DNA of 64,000 nucleotides from CAJFUR01 sp904420575. GTDB taxonomy: Bacteria; Actinomycetota; Coriobacteriia; Coriobacteriales; Eggerthellaceae. The notes under the pieces were generated by a model. It ran no database searches. It was given only the letters and a program-made list of their open reading frames with translations, and was not told where the DNA came from. Positions 39,665-49,000 of this stretch are shown here, piece after piece (the first letter of the stretch is position 1; every line of letters begins with the position of its first letter). The position numbers were made by a program, and so were the translations under genes. Where the stretch lies: contig OZ221973.1 in NCBI GenBank assembly GCA_965119745.1, forward strand, positions 3,162,001-3,226,000, written 5' to 3'.

Positions 39665-40595
39665 GAAAAAGAAGAAGGCGAAGCGGGAGAACCGGCTGCC
39701 CGTCACCGTGCGGGCCAAGAAGCCTCTCGCCTCCCGCTTGGGCGTGTGGCTTTTCGAGGCCTTCGCGTTCGTCGCCTCGGCCCTGCCCCTGGGCATCGTG
39801 CTGTATCACGGCTGGCCCTTCTGGATGGTGCTCGTGGCCCTCGCCTACCTGATCACTGCGCTACTGACGGTGCACGTCACGCAGCAGTGGGAGAAGGTGG
39901 TCGTGCTGCGTCTCGGGCGCTTCAACCGGGTGGAGGGGCCTGGCATCTTCTTCACCATCCCGTTCCTCGAATCGGCCGCGCTGCGCGTCGACCAGCGCAT
40001 CATCGTCACGCCGTTCTCGGCCGAAGAGGCGCTCACCGCCGACCTGGTGCCCACCGACATCGACGCCGTGCTGTTCTGGATGGTGGTGAGCCCTCAAAAG
40101 GCCTGGTGCGAGGTGGACAACTACCCGAACGCCGTGTCGTGGTCGGCACAGACGGCGCTGCGCGACGCCATCGGCAGGATCAACCTCGCCGACATCTCCA
40201 CGCGGCGCTCGCAGCTCGACTCCGAACTGCGGGAAACGCTCAATGCGAAGACGAGCGACTGGGGCATTTCCATCCTGTCCGTCGAAATCCGCAACATCCT
40301 CATCCCGGAGGACCTGCAGGACGCGATGTCGCGCGAGGCCCAGGCGCAGCAGGAAAGCAACGCGCGCGTGATCCTCGCGGAGATCGAGAACCAGATCGCA
40401 GAGCTCTACGTGGGGGCGGCGGAGCTGTACCGCCAGGACGAGATCGCGCTTCAGATCCGCATGGCCAGCATGGTGAACGAGAGCGTCAAGGAAGGCGGCG
40501 GCAACAACCTCATCGTGGTCCCCAGCTCCTTCAGCGAGGGCTTCAACGCCGGGACCATGAAGGACGTGCAGGACCTCTTCAAGAAGCACGCGTGA
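39654..40595 (+). CDS. SPFH/band-7 (slipin-type) membrane protein
   Basis: A 313-residue protein with a basic N-terminus (KKKKKAKRENRLP), a hydrophobic hairpin at about residues 30-75, and then a band-7 domain (LRLGRFNRVEGPGIFFTIPF; VPTDIDAVLFWMVVSP; AQTALRDAIGRINLADI). Slipins organise membrane microdomains and often associate with NfeD proteases or transport complexes. The start is GTG 39654, inside the end of gntR. Its place between a regulator and a multiheme cytochrome hints at a role in assembling the respiratory island. Confidence 0.88.
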   Translation: MSGKKKKKAKRENRLPVTVRAKKPLASRLGVWLFEAFAFVASALPLGIVLYHGWPFWMVLVALAYLITALLTVHVTQQWEKVVVLRLGRFNRVEGPGIFFTIPFLESAALRVDQRIIVTPFSAEEALTADLVPTDIDAVLFWMVVSPQKAWCEVDNYPNAVSWSAQTALRDAIGRINLADISTRRSQLDSELRETLNAKTSDWGISILSVEIRNILIPEDLQDAMSREAQAQQESNARVILAEIENQIAELYVGAAELYRQDEIALQIRMASMVNESVKEGGGNNLIVVPSSFSEGFNAGTMKDVQDLFKKHA

Positions 40596-40598
40596 CCG

Positions 40599-41228
40599 AT
40601 GCGAAGGGGGAAGCAGAGGCCGCGGACGCTTGCGGGGGCCACCTGCGCGCTCTGCTTGGCCTTCGCCGTCGGCCTGTGCTTTGCCGCCGGCCTGGCCGGC
40701 TGCCAGTCCCCGCCCGCCGCGCCGACGCTGATGCCCGGAATCGCAGAGGCCGAGCAGGTGTCCCTACAGGAGGAATGGGTCTGGAGCCCGGAGCAGGAGT
40801 GCGCGCCCTGCCACTCCCAGGAGGCGCAGACGGCGGCCGCCTCTGTCTGCACGGGCTTGTCGGGCGCGCCGGCACGATGCCTGGGCTGCCACGTTGCCGA
40901 GCAGGAGCTTGAGGCCGCCCACGAAGGCATCCGCAACTCCTGGCAGAGTCCCGAGCTGGCGGGCCCCGAGGTCGGGAAAGAGGCCTGCGCGCGCTGCCAC
41001 GACGCCGCCTCCCTGACCGCCCGGACGGCCGACAGCCGCGCCCTCGTCGACGGCAACAACGTCACGATCAACCCCCATGCGCTGCTGGAAACCGCAGGCC
41101 ATACCCAGATCGACTGCACCGCCTGCCACACGATGCACGAAACCTCCGACGTCGTCGAGGCGAGCCCGAAATCGTGCCGGAGCTGCCACCATGCCGACAG
41201 TTTCGCCTGCGACGCCTGTCACTCGTAG
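40599..41228 (+). CDS. Hexaheme c-type cytochrome lipoprotein
   Basis: A 209-residue exported protein: a signal peptide with lipobox LAGC (Cys35), then six C-x-x-C-H haem-binding motifs beginning at Cys68, 94, 130, 173, 193 and 204. The size and spacing are those of small NapC/NrfH-independent multiheme carriers. It starts 3 bases after the slipin stop without an obvious ribosome-binding site, so it is probably translationally coupled. It could carry electrons from quinol-linked partners to the extracytoplasmic flavoprotein 3.3 kb away, as paired cytochrome and flavoprotein reductases do in Eggerthella. Confidence 0.88.
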   Translation: MRRGKQRPRTLAGATCALCLAFAVGLCFAAGLAGCQSPPAAPTLMPGIAEAEQVSLQEEWVWSPEQECAPCHSQEAQTAAASVCTGLSGAPARCLGCHVAEQELEAAHEGIRNSWQSPELAGPEVGKEACARCHDAASLTARTADSRALVDGNNVTINPHALLETAGHTQIDCTACHTMHETSDVVEASPKSCRSCHHADSFACDACHS

Positions 41229-41264
41229 CATGGCCGCGGCTTCGTCCCGCGCCGCGGCCATGTT
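41229..41264 (+). terminator. Terminator-like hairpin after the hexaheme cytochrome gene
   Basis: Directly after the stop codon, CATGGCCGCGGC (41229-41240) pairs perfectly with GCCGCGGCCATG (41251-41262) across a 10-base loop, followed by TTTG. The T run is short. Confidence 0.6.
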
Positions 41265-41395
41265 TGCCCCGCGCTGCGGCCATGCGAATCTGGCACGCAG
41301 CGTGCTCCGTGCAGCGTCGACCCGCAGCGTTGCGTCCGCACGCCCGTCTACGCCCCGCAACCAGCTACGCTGCGCGGGCGCCTGCCGCCGCCCGC

Positions 41396-42595
41396 TTACG
41401 CGAGGCGCTTCGCGATGGCCAGGACGAAGTCGCGGGTGGAAAGCGTCGTCGGGTTCGGAAGCGTGGTGATGCGTGCGAGGTCGCCCGTCATCTCGCCGGC
41501 CTCGATGGTGTCGAGCGTCGCCTTCTCCAGGCGGTCCGCGAACGCCACGAGGTCGTCCAAGCCGTCCAACTCACCGCGCTTGCGCAGGGCGCCCGTCCAC
41601 GCGAAGATGGTGGCCACGGAGTTCGTGGACGTTTCCTCGCCCTTGAGGTGCTTGTAGTAGTGGCGCTGCACGGTGCCGTGCGCGGCCTCGTACTCGTACA
41701 CGCCGGCCGGGCTCACCAACACCGACGTCATCATGGCCAGCGAACCGAACGCGCTCGACACCATGTCGCTCATCACGTCGCCGTCGTAGTTCTTGCAGGC
41801 CCAGATGAAGCCGCCGTCGGCCTTCATCACGCGCGCCACCGCGTCGTCTATGAGCGTGTAGAAGTACTCGATGCCGGCCTCTTCGAAGCGCTGCGCGTAC
41901 TCGGCGTCGTAGATTTCCTGGAAGACGTCCTTGAAGCGGTGGTCGTACTTCTTGGAGATGGTGTCCTTCGTGGCGAACCAGATGTCCTGCCTCACGTCCA
42001 GCGCGTACTCGAAGCAGCTGCGCGCGAAGCTCTCGATGGACGCGTCCAGGTTGTGCATGCCCTGCGCGATGCCGGGGCCGTCGAATTCGTGCACGAGCTC
42101 GCGCGTCTCGGTGCCGTCGGCTGCGGTGTACACCAGCTCCACCTTGCCGGGGCCGGGAACGCGCAGTTCGGCGTTCTTGTACACGTCGCCATACGCGTGA
42201 CGCGCGATGGTGATGGGCTTGACCCAGTTGCGCACGCACGGCTCGATGCCCGCCACCGTGATGGGCGTGCGGAACACGGTGCCGTCGAGCAGGGCGCGGA
42301 TGGTGCCGTTCGGGCTCTTCCACATGGCTTTGAGGTCGTACTCTTCCATGCGAGCGGCGTTCGGCGTGATGGTGGCGCACTTCACGGCCACGCCCAGGCG
42401 CTTCGTGGCCTCGGCCGAGTCGACGGTCACCTGGTCGTCGGTGGCGTTGCGGTGCTCGAGGCCCAGGTCGTAGTACTCGGTCTTGAGGTCGACGTGCGGG
42501 CAGATCAGCTCGTCCTTGATCATCTTCCAGATGATGCGCGTCATCTCGTCGCCGTCCATCTCCACCAAAGGCGTGGTCATTTGGATCTTCGTCAT
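41396..42595 (-). CDS. icd: NADP-dependent isocitrate dehydrogenase
   Basis: A 399-residue enzyme of the dimeric, eukaryote-like (type II) isocitrate dehydrogenase group. It has VEMDGDEMTRIIWKMIKDE at the start, the substrate-binding loop KSPNGTIRALLDGTVFR, and the metal/NADP region ACKNYDGDVMSDMVSSAFGS then EAAHGTVQRHY. It oxidises isocitrate to 2-oxoglutarate, giving NADPH for biosynthesis and glutamate. ATG 42595 follows ACGGAGG; the upstream extension is not protein-like. It is a single gene. Confidence 0.96.
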   Translation of the reverse strand: MTKIQMTTPLVEMDGDEMTRIIWKMIKDELICPHVDLKTEYYDLGLEHRNATDDQVTVDSAEATKRLGVAVKCATITPNAARMEEYDLKAMWKSPNGTIRALLDGTVFRTPITVAGIEPCVRNWVKPITIARHAYGDVYKNAELRVPGPGKVELVYTAADGTETRELVHEFDGPGIAQGMHNLDASIESFARSCFEYALDVRQDIWFATKDTISKKYDHRFKDVFQEIYDAEYAQRFEEAGIEYFYTLIDDAVARVMKADGGFIWACKNYDGDVMSDMVSSAFGSLAMMTSVLVSPAGVYEYEAAHGTVQRHYYKHLKGEETSTNSVATIFAWTGALRKRGELDGLDDLVAFADRLEKATLDTIEAGEMTGDLARITTLPNPTTLSTRDFVLAIAKRLA

Positions 42596-42944
42596 GGGGT
42601 ACCTCCGTATCGCCGGGCCTCGTACTGCGCGTCTCGCCATCATGATACCTCAGCGCCCGCCGGATCACATGCTTGTTAACCACGCCTTAACGAAAGCGCC
42701 GCAACCAGCAGCCGCCGAAAGCCGCCGGCAGCAGCCGACCGCGCGCCTCCGTCGAAAGCTCCAGGCCTCGCGCCCTCCCGATGCCCGGAACAACCATCCT
42801 CGGCCCGCCGTGAACGCCAGATTCTGCCTGGCGGCCCAAACCCCTGCCCGATAACGGGCGTTTTTGTCGAGTGTCCTGCCGGCGGAAAGCCGCAATGGTA
42901 GCATAAGGAAAAAGTGGGCGGCACGAAGAAGCGGAAGTGGGAAC
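42596..42944. other. Gap of about 350 bp between divergent icd and ClC genes, with hairpins
   Basis: No gene is seen. It holds an inverted repeat CGCCAG (42815-42820) / CTGGCG (42828-42833). It also holds a compact stem GCCCG-ATAA-CGGGC (42846-42859) followed by GTTTTTG on the plus strand. That stem looks like a small rho-independent terminator and would lie in the leader of the ClC gene. Confidence 0.5.
42846..42866 (+). terminator. Compact stem plus T run in the ClC gene leader
   Basis: GCCCG (42846-42850) pairs with CGGGC (42855-42859) around an ATAA loop and is followed by five Ts (42861-42865). It is 80 bases before the ClC start, with no plus-strand gene ahead of it, so it could be a leader attenuator or a chance stem. 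Confidence 0.4.
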
Positions 42945-44171
42945 ATGGCACGGAAGACAATGCGGCGCGCAGGAGCATGGATCGGTCTGGGAGCGTTCAC
43001 CGCGGGCGCGGGGGCGGTCGTGGGCTTCGGCATCTGGCTTCTGCTGGACGTGGCGTACTGGCTGCTCGACCTGGTGTGGAAAAACGGCGTGGACGCGCTC
43101 GGGATAGCCTGGCTGCCTGTGGTCGTGTGCGCGGTCGGCGGCGTGTGCATTGGCCTCTGGAACAAGCGCTTCCATTGCGCGCCGAAGCCGTTCAACGAGG
43201 TCATAAGCGACGTCAAGCGCACGGGCGGCTACCATCTGGGGCGCGTCGCCCCCTCGGCCGTGGCGTTTTTGCTGCCCATCGCCTTCGGCGGTTCGGTGGG
43301 GCCCGAGGCCGGCCTCATGGGACTCATCGCCGCCGGCTGCACTTGGGTGGGCGAGCGGATGCGCACCATGGGCGTGCGCTTGGGCGTGATGCACGAGGGC
43401 GAGGACTTCTCGAAGGCGGCGAAGCGCACGCTGTACGTGGTGGGCGCGGCAGGTGGCGTCGCCGGCGTCGTCGCCGTGATCGCCCTCGTCGGCAGCGGCA
43501 TGAGCATTCCACGCTTCGAAGCCGTGGCGTTCGGCCTCGAGCCGCTTCTCTGGGCCGTGCCGCTCGCGCTGGGAGGCTACGCGCTCGGGCTGCTCTACCT
43601 GGCCGCGGTGCGTGGGGCCCAGGCGCTGCACGAACGCTTCGACCGTCACGTCGTGCTCATGCCGACGCTTGTCGGGCTGGCGCTCGGCACGGCGGCCGTG
43701 TTCTTGCCCTACGTGCTCTTTCCCGGCTCCCAGCAGGCGAGCGAGCTCATGGGCGCGTGGGCGGGCATGTCGGCCGTGGCGCTTCTACTCACGGGCCTGG
43801 TCAAGACCGTGTTCATCGCGCTCTGCCTGAACCTGGGATGGAGCGGCGGGCCGTACTTCCCGCTCATCTTCTGCGGCATCAGCTTCGGTTACGGCGTGTC
43901 CGCGGCGACAGGCCTCGACCCGGTGCTGTGCGTCACCGCCATCACCGCCGCTCTCATGGCCGCGTTCTCCCGCCAGCCGGGCGCCGCCGTCATCATCAGC
44001 CTGCTGGTGTTCCCGCCAACGAGCATCCCCGTACTCGCCGTCGCAATAGCCGTCGGCCTTCTGGTCCCGTTGCCGAAAGCGCTCGCGCCAACCAAGCTCG
44101 CGCCCCCTACTCCAAATACGCCCCCGTCTGGCGGCTCCACAGGTGCGCGTAGGGGCCGCCGGCCTCGATGA
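42945..44171 (+). CDS. ClC-type chloride channel/antiporter
   Basis: A 408-residue membrane protein with ten or more hydrophobic segments and the ClC selectivity sequence GGSVGPEAGLMG, whose Glu is the gating/proton residue position. A second conserved segment WSGGPYFPLIFCGIS follows. Members are chloride channels, Cl-/H+ antiporters or fluoride exporters; the motif variant does not settle which. ATG 42945 is used. The last 22 codons overlap the end of the convergent ABC gene. Confidence 0.88.
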   Translation: MARKTMRRAGAWIGLGAFTAGAGAVVGFGIWLLLDVAYWLLDLVWKNGVDALGIAWLPVVVCAVGGVCIGLWNKRFHCAPKPFNEVISDVKRTGGYHLGRVAPSAVAFLLPIAFGGSVGPEAGLMGLIAAGCTWVGERMRTMGVRLGVMHEGEDFSKAAKRTLYVVGAAGGVAGVVAVIALVGSGMSIPRFEAVAFGLEPLLWAVPLALGGYALGLLYLAAVRGAQALHERFDRHVVLMPTLVGLALGTAAVFLPYVLFPGSQQASELMGAWAGMSAVALLLTGLVKTVFIALCLNLGWSGGPYFPLIFCGISFGYGVSAATGLDPVLCVTAITAALMAAFSRQPGAAVIISLLVFPPTSIPVLAVAIAVGLLVPLPKALAPTKLAPPTPNTPPSGGSTGARRGRRPR

Positions 44172-45894
44172 GCTCGGCGTGGGGGCCGTCCTCCACCACC
44201 TTGCCGTCCGCGAGCACCACGATGCGGTCGAGGCTGGCCACGGTGGACAGCCGGTGCGCCACCACGATGGCGGTGCGCCCGCGCATGAGCGTGGCGAGCG
44301 CGTCCTGCACCAGCTGCTCGCTCTCGGAGTCGAGCGCGCTCGTGGCCTCGTCCAGCACGAGCACCGGGCAGTCGGCCAGAAGCGCCCGCGCGATGGCGAT
44401 GCGCTGGCGCTGCCCGCCCGAGAGCTTCACGCCGCGCTCGCCCGTGACCGTGTCGAAGCCTTGCGGCAGCCGCTCGATGAACTCGAGCGCGTTCGCTTGC
44501 CGCGCCGCCTCGCGAATCTGCTCCATCGTGGCGTCGGGCCGTCCGTAGGCGATGTTCTCCGCGATGGAGCGGTGGAACAGCAGCGCCTCCTGCGGCACGT
44601 AGGCGATCTGACGGCGCAGCGACTGCTGCGTGGTGTCGGCGATGTTCTGCCCGTCCACGAGGATGCGCCCCTCCTGGATGTCGGACAGCCGCAGCAGCAG
44701 CTTCGTGAGCGTGGTCTTCCCCGCCCCGCTCGCGCCCACGAGACCCACGCGCTGGCCTGCAGGGATGTGCAGCTCCAGGTCGTCGAACACCCGCGTGCGG
44801 GTGTCGCCGTCGGTATACCAGAAGCCGATGTCCTGAAAGTCGATGGCACCCTCGCGCACCCGTAGCTCCGGCGCGCCGGGCTTGTCGGCCACGAGGCGCG
44901 GCTCGTCCAGGATGACGGTCATGCCGCTCGCGTCGCCAAACGCGCGGTTGAAGCGCTGCAGGCCGTTGTTGATGAAGTTGAACTGGTTCGTCACCGTGTA
45001 GGTGTACGTGAACATGACCACGAGCGTGCCCGGCGTGATGCCGTACCACGCGTTGCCGCCCGCGATGAACACGGCCACCACGCTCATGATGACGATGGTG
45101 ATGCACGCCGTCACGATGCCGCGCGTGAGCGAAGCCCACATGCGCTTGCTGTCGCGCGCCACCACCTCGCGGTTCGCCTGGTCGAAGAGCCCCCGCTCGT
45201 AGTCCTCGCGCCCATAGGTCTTCACGGCCAGGATGTTCGCCACCGAGTCGGACAGCTCGCCCGAGAGCTGGTTCTGCGCGCTCGCGGCCCGCTCGTTCAG
45301 ATGCAGGATGCGCTTGTACATGTAGTAGGACACGCCCGCGTACACGGCCAGAAGCACCATGAGGATTGCCACGTACACCGGCACCTGCGGCGCCAGGATG
45401 GCGCACGTGAACACCACTGAGCAGATGACCGGCAGGAACGGGAACGTGATGGTCTCCAGCAGCAGCTGGTAGGCGCTCATGAACTTGGTGGTCTGGCTCA
45501 CCAGCGTGCCGCCGAAGCGGTTGGAATGGAACGACATCGACTGGTTGCACAGCGCGTCGAACGACATGGTGGCCAGATCGTAAGAGGCTGCGATCTGCAG
45601 CCGGTACATGGTGTAGTCCTGCAGCTTGCTGGCCGCCTGGCCAGCCACGTTGATGCCGACGAGCGCCAGGATGTAGGGACCGAACACCGAGAACACCTGG
45701 TCGGGCGGCACCGACCCTTCGCTCACGCGGTCCACCACCAGGCTCATGACGTAGGGGTTGCCATAGGACAGCAGCGCCACGAAGAAGAACGTGGACGCCA
45801 TGAGGGCGGAGAACAGGCCGAGGTGCTTGCGCGTGACCAGCCAGAAGTAATGCAGCGTGCGGCGCGTCGTCGAGGGAGCGCTTTCACGGGACAT
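44107..45894 (-). CDS. ABC exporter (fused membrane and ATPase domains)
   Basis: A 595-residue half-transporter: six membrane spans over residues 20-320, then an ATPase domain with Walker A GASGAGKTT, signature KLSGGQRQRIAIARALL, Walker B VLVLDEATSALD and the H-loop VVAHRLSTV. It is of MsbA/LmrA type, exporting lipids, peptides or drugs as a dimer. It is a single gene without an obvious partner. ATG 45894 has GAAAGGAA ahead. Its 3' end overlaps the ClC gene on the other strand by 65 bp. Confidence 0.93.
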   Translation of the reverse strand: MSRESAPSTTRRTLHYFWLVTRKHLGLFSALMASTFFFVALLSYGNPYVMSLVVDRVSEGSVPPDQVFSVFGPYILALVGINVAGQAASKLQDYTMYRLQIAASYDLATMSFDALCNQSMSFHSNRFGGTLVSQTTKFMSAYQLLLETITFPFLPVICSVVFTCAILAPQVPVYVAILMVLLAVYAGVSYYMYKRILHLNERAASAQNQLSGELSDSVANILAVKTYGREDYERGLFDQANREVVARDSKRMWASLTRGIVTACITIVIMSVVAVFIAGGNAWYGITPGTLVVMFTYTYTVTNQFNFINNGLQRFNRAFGDASGMTVILDEPRLVADKPGAPELRVREGAIDFQDIGFWYTDGDTRTRVFDDLELHIPAGQRVGLVGASGAGKTTLTKLLLRLSDIQEGRILVDGQNIADTTQQSLRRQIAYVPQEALLFHRSIAENIAYGRPDATMEQIREAARQANALEFIERLPQGFDTVTGERGVKLSGGQRQRIAIARALLADCPVLVLDEATSALDSESEQLVQDALATLMRGRTAIVVAHRLSTVASLDRIVVLADGKVVEDGPHAELIEAGGPYAHLWSRQTGAYLE

Positions 45895-45974
45895 GCGGGG
45901 TTCCTTTCTCTTGTTCGTCCCCGATTATGCCACATGCGTCAAGCGCGTGCCGGAGAGCGCCAAGCCACACGAAA

Positions 45975-46004
45975 AGGCCCGAAGCGCCCCCGCGCCCCGG
46001 GCCT
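45975..46004 (-). terminator. Terminator of the solute-binding/MscS operon
   Basis: On the minus strand, AGGCCCG (46004-45998) and CGGGCCT (45981-45975) form a perfect 7-bp stem followed by TTTC. It lies about 45 bases after the MscS gene stop. Confidence 0.6.
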
Positions 46005-46046
46005 CGGCATGCCCTCGCGTCTCACCCGCGCACGAGGCCGGCGCCC

Positions 46047-49000
46047 CTACCGCTTCCCGTCTTCGTCCTCGTCTTCGTTGCCGAGGTTCCTGGACGCGGC
46101 CTTCTGCTCCTCGTTGAAGCGGTCGGCGCTGCGCTTTTCGGCCTCGGTCGCCTTCTGGAACTCGGTGGGTTGGTTGATCACCACCTGCGGGAACGGGATG
46201 CTGATGTCGTACTTGTCGAACAAGAGCTTCATCTCGCGGTTCAGGTCGCGCTCCAGCTGGATGCGGTTCTTCTCGGCGCACTGCACCGTGATGCGGATGT
46301 TCACGCTGTTGTCGCCGAGCGACACCACGCCTTTGTAGAACGGGCCGTCGATGATGGCCGGCAGACGCTTGCGGATGTTCGGCAGCTCCTTGGCCAGGAT
46401 GTTCTCCACGCGTTCGAGCGATTCGCCGTACTCGATCCCCACGTCGCACGACGCGTACGAGGTCTCCTTCGTCATGTTGATGACGTTGCTGATGTCGCTG
46501 TTGCGGATGACCTTGATGTTCTTCGACCCATCCTCCACCTTGGTCGTGCGCACGCCGATCTCCACCACGGTGCCGCGCCAGTCGCCCACCATGATGATGT
46601 CGCCCACGCGGAACTCGCCTTCGAAGATGATGAACAGGCCAGAAAGGATGTCGCTCACCAGCTCCTTCGCACCGAAGCTGATGGCGATGGACAGGATGCC
46701 GGCCGAGGCGAGCAACGTGGTGGTGTCCACGCCCACCAGCATGAGGCAATAGTACACCATGCCGATGATGGTGGCGTACTTGACGAAGCTGCCCAGAAGG
46801 CGGCACACCGTCTCGCCCCGCGCCCCCAGCACGCTCGAGAGCAGGTTCAGCAGCTTCTGCACGATGGTCACGGCAGTCAGCGCCACGCAGGCGAACATGA
46901 GGCACGCCGTGAGCGCGAACACGTTCAGGCCGCGCTCCCAGCCGCCGCCCAGGATGTAGGAGAAGATGGACCCTTCGCCGAAGATGCGGTCCTGGAACAC
47001 CACGGCCACGCACACGGCGATCGCCGAAACGCCCACGAGCCACCTCACCACCGTGGCCGTCTTCTGCTCGACGGTCTTCTCGCGCCACTTGAACGAGCGG
47101 TCGAGCCAGCGGCTGGCCGCCGTCTCGGTCTTGGCGGTGCGCCCGCTCGGCATGGTCACGTCGATCATGCGCGCGTCCTGCTCGACCTGCGTGCCGCCGG
47201 CTACGGCTGCGGCGGCCTTGCGCCCTTCGAAGGCCAGCAGCAGGAAGATCACCGCCAGACACACCGCCGCCACGCCGCCCGTGGCCAGCGTGAGCGGCAC
47301 GCGTTCGGCCATGAGCTCGCCTTCGGTGCCGGCGACGAACAGGTAGTGGTCGTCCGTTTCCACCGCCGAGGCGTAGTACGTGGCGCCATCGACGGAAAGG
47401 TAGTCGCAGTAGCCGTCCTTGAGCTGCGCCTCCGTCATGCCGTGCTCGAAGACGCTCTTGCCCACCAAGCGCGCGTCGGGGAAGGACGCGAACGTGTCGT
47501 CCGCCTTGCTCACGGCGAACGCGAAGCCGCCGGCCCCGGCCTTCACGGCGGCCAGCACCTGGTCTATCTGCACGCTGTCCAGCAGATCCTCCAGACGCGT
47601 CGGGCGGATGCCGATCTGCACGAGGCCGTCGGCGTCGCCATCGGCGTCGTGCAGCGGCACGCCGATGTACTGGCGCAGCTCGCCGGATATCTCGTCGTTC
47701 ATCGGCTCCTGCACCACCGAGTCCGCCCCTTGGAGCAGCTTCTTGAACTCGAAGGACTGGTCCTCGGGGTCATCACTCAGCGTGAAGTTCGCATAGGACG
47801 AGTTCGTGGCCACCAGGCTGCCGGCCGCGTCGAAGACGTAGACGTACTGGATCTGCAGCGCGTCGGCCAGCGCCTGCAGGTCGTCGCGGGTCGCGAGCGC
47901 CGGGTTGTGGTCGAGCACGTAGCCGGCCACGCGGCACTTGCCCAGGTAGCGCTCGCCGTACTGCGCGGTCAGGTCGTCCAGGCGCTCGTTCGCGCGTTGG
48001 ATGGTCTGTTCCACCTCCACGGCGCGTTCGTTGTTCGCCACCGATTTGGACGAGAGCGCGAACAGCGTCTGCATGTAGAACGACACGAGCAGGATGCCCA
48101 AAAAGCCCACGAACGAGAGCACGGCCGCCTTGCGCCCGATCGCCTTGTTGTAGCGCAGCGGCCCCACGGCGCGGAAGTCGGCAGGATCGCCGCCGCGCCG
48201 CTCCTCTTCGCGCAGGACGAAGACGCCGTACAGGATGACCACGGTCATGACCGCGAAGAAGACGAACAGGATGACGCCCACCGTGACGTTGCGCGCGGCG
48301 GCCATGTCGCTTTCAGGCACCGCCGCCACATAGTACGTGTCGCCGACCTTGGTGACGCCGCAGTACAGTTCCTCGCCGGCCAGCGTCATGCGCGCAAAGG
48401 CCCCGTCTTCCAGGTCGGCCACGTCGATGCCGCCGTCGATGGCGTCCGTGCCCACCAGGCGCTCGTCGGGATGGTACGTCACCAGGTAGTCGGTGGCCGA
48501 CACGGCGAACATGAAGCCGTGCTCGCCGATGGCGATGTTCTTGAGCGCGCTTTCCGTGGAGCCGGCGACCTCGATGAGCTCGCGCAGCTCGGCAGGATCC
48601 TGCTCGACCACCACCATGCGCCCGTCGTCGATGCGTGCAGCGTAATAGCGCATGAGCCAGTCCTGTTCGGGCACTTCCACCTCGACCGCCTGCGAGGGCT
48701 CGCCGTCGTCGAACACGGTGCGCAGCTGGTTGAAGCGTGCATAGGCGAAGTTCGCCATCGTGTCCTGGGCGCTTGCGACCACCGTGCCGTCGCGGTCCAC
48801 CACCAGCACGTTGTCGACGCCCAACAGGTCCTGGTACTCCACCATCTTCGCGTCGGTGGCCTCGAAGCCCGCGTCGTTGTTCGCCATGAAGGCAATGCTT
48901 TGCGCCTTCGACTGGAAGATGGCATCGTAGACGTCCGTGTTCTGCCGGACGTCCTCGTCCGCCTCGGCCAGCACGTCGGGAAGCGCGGCGCCTTCCTGTC

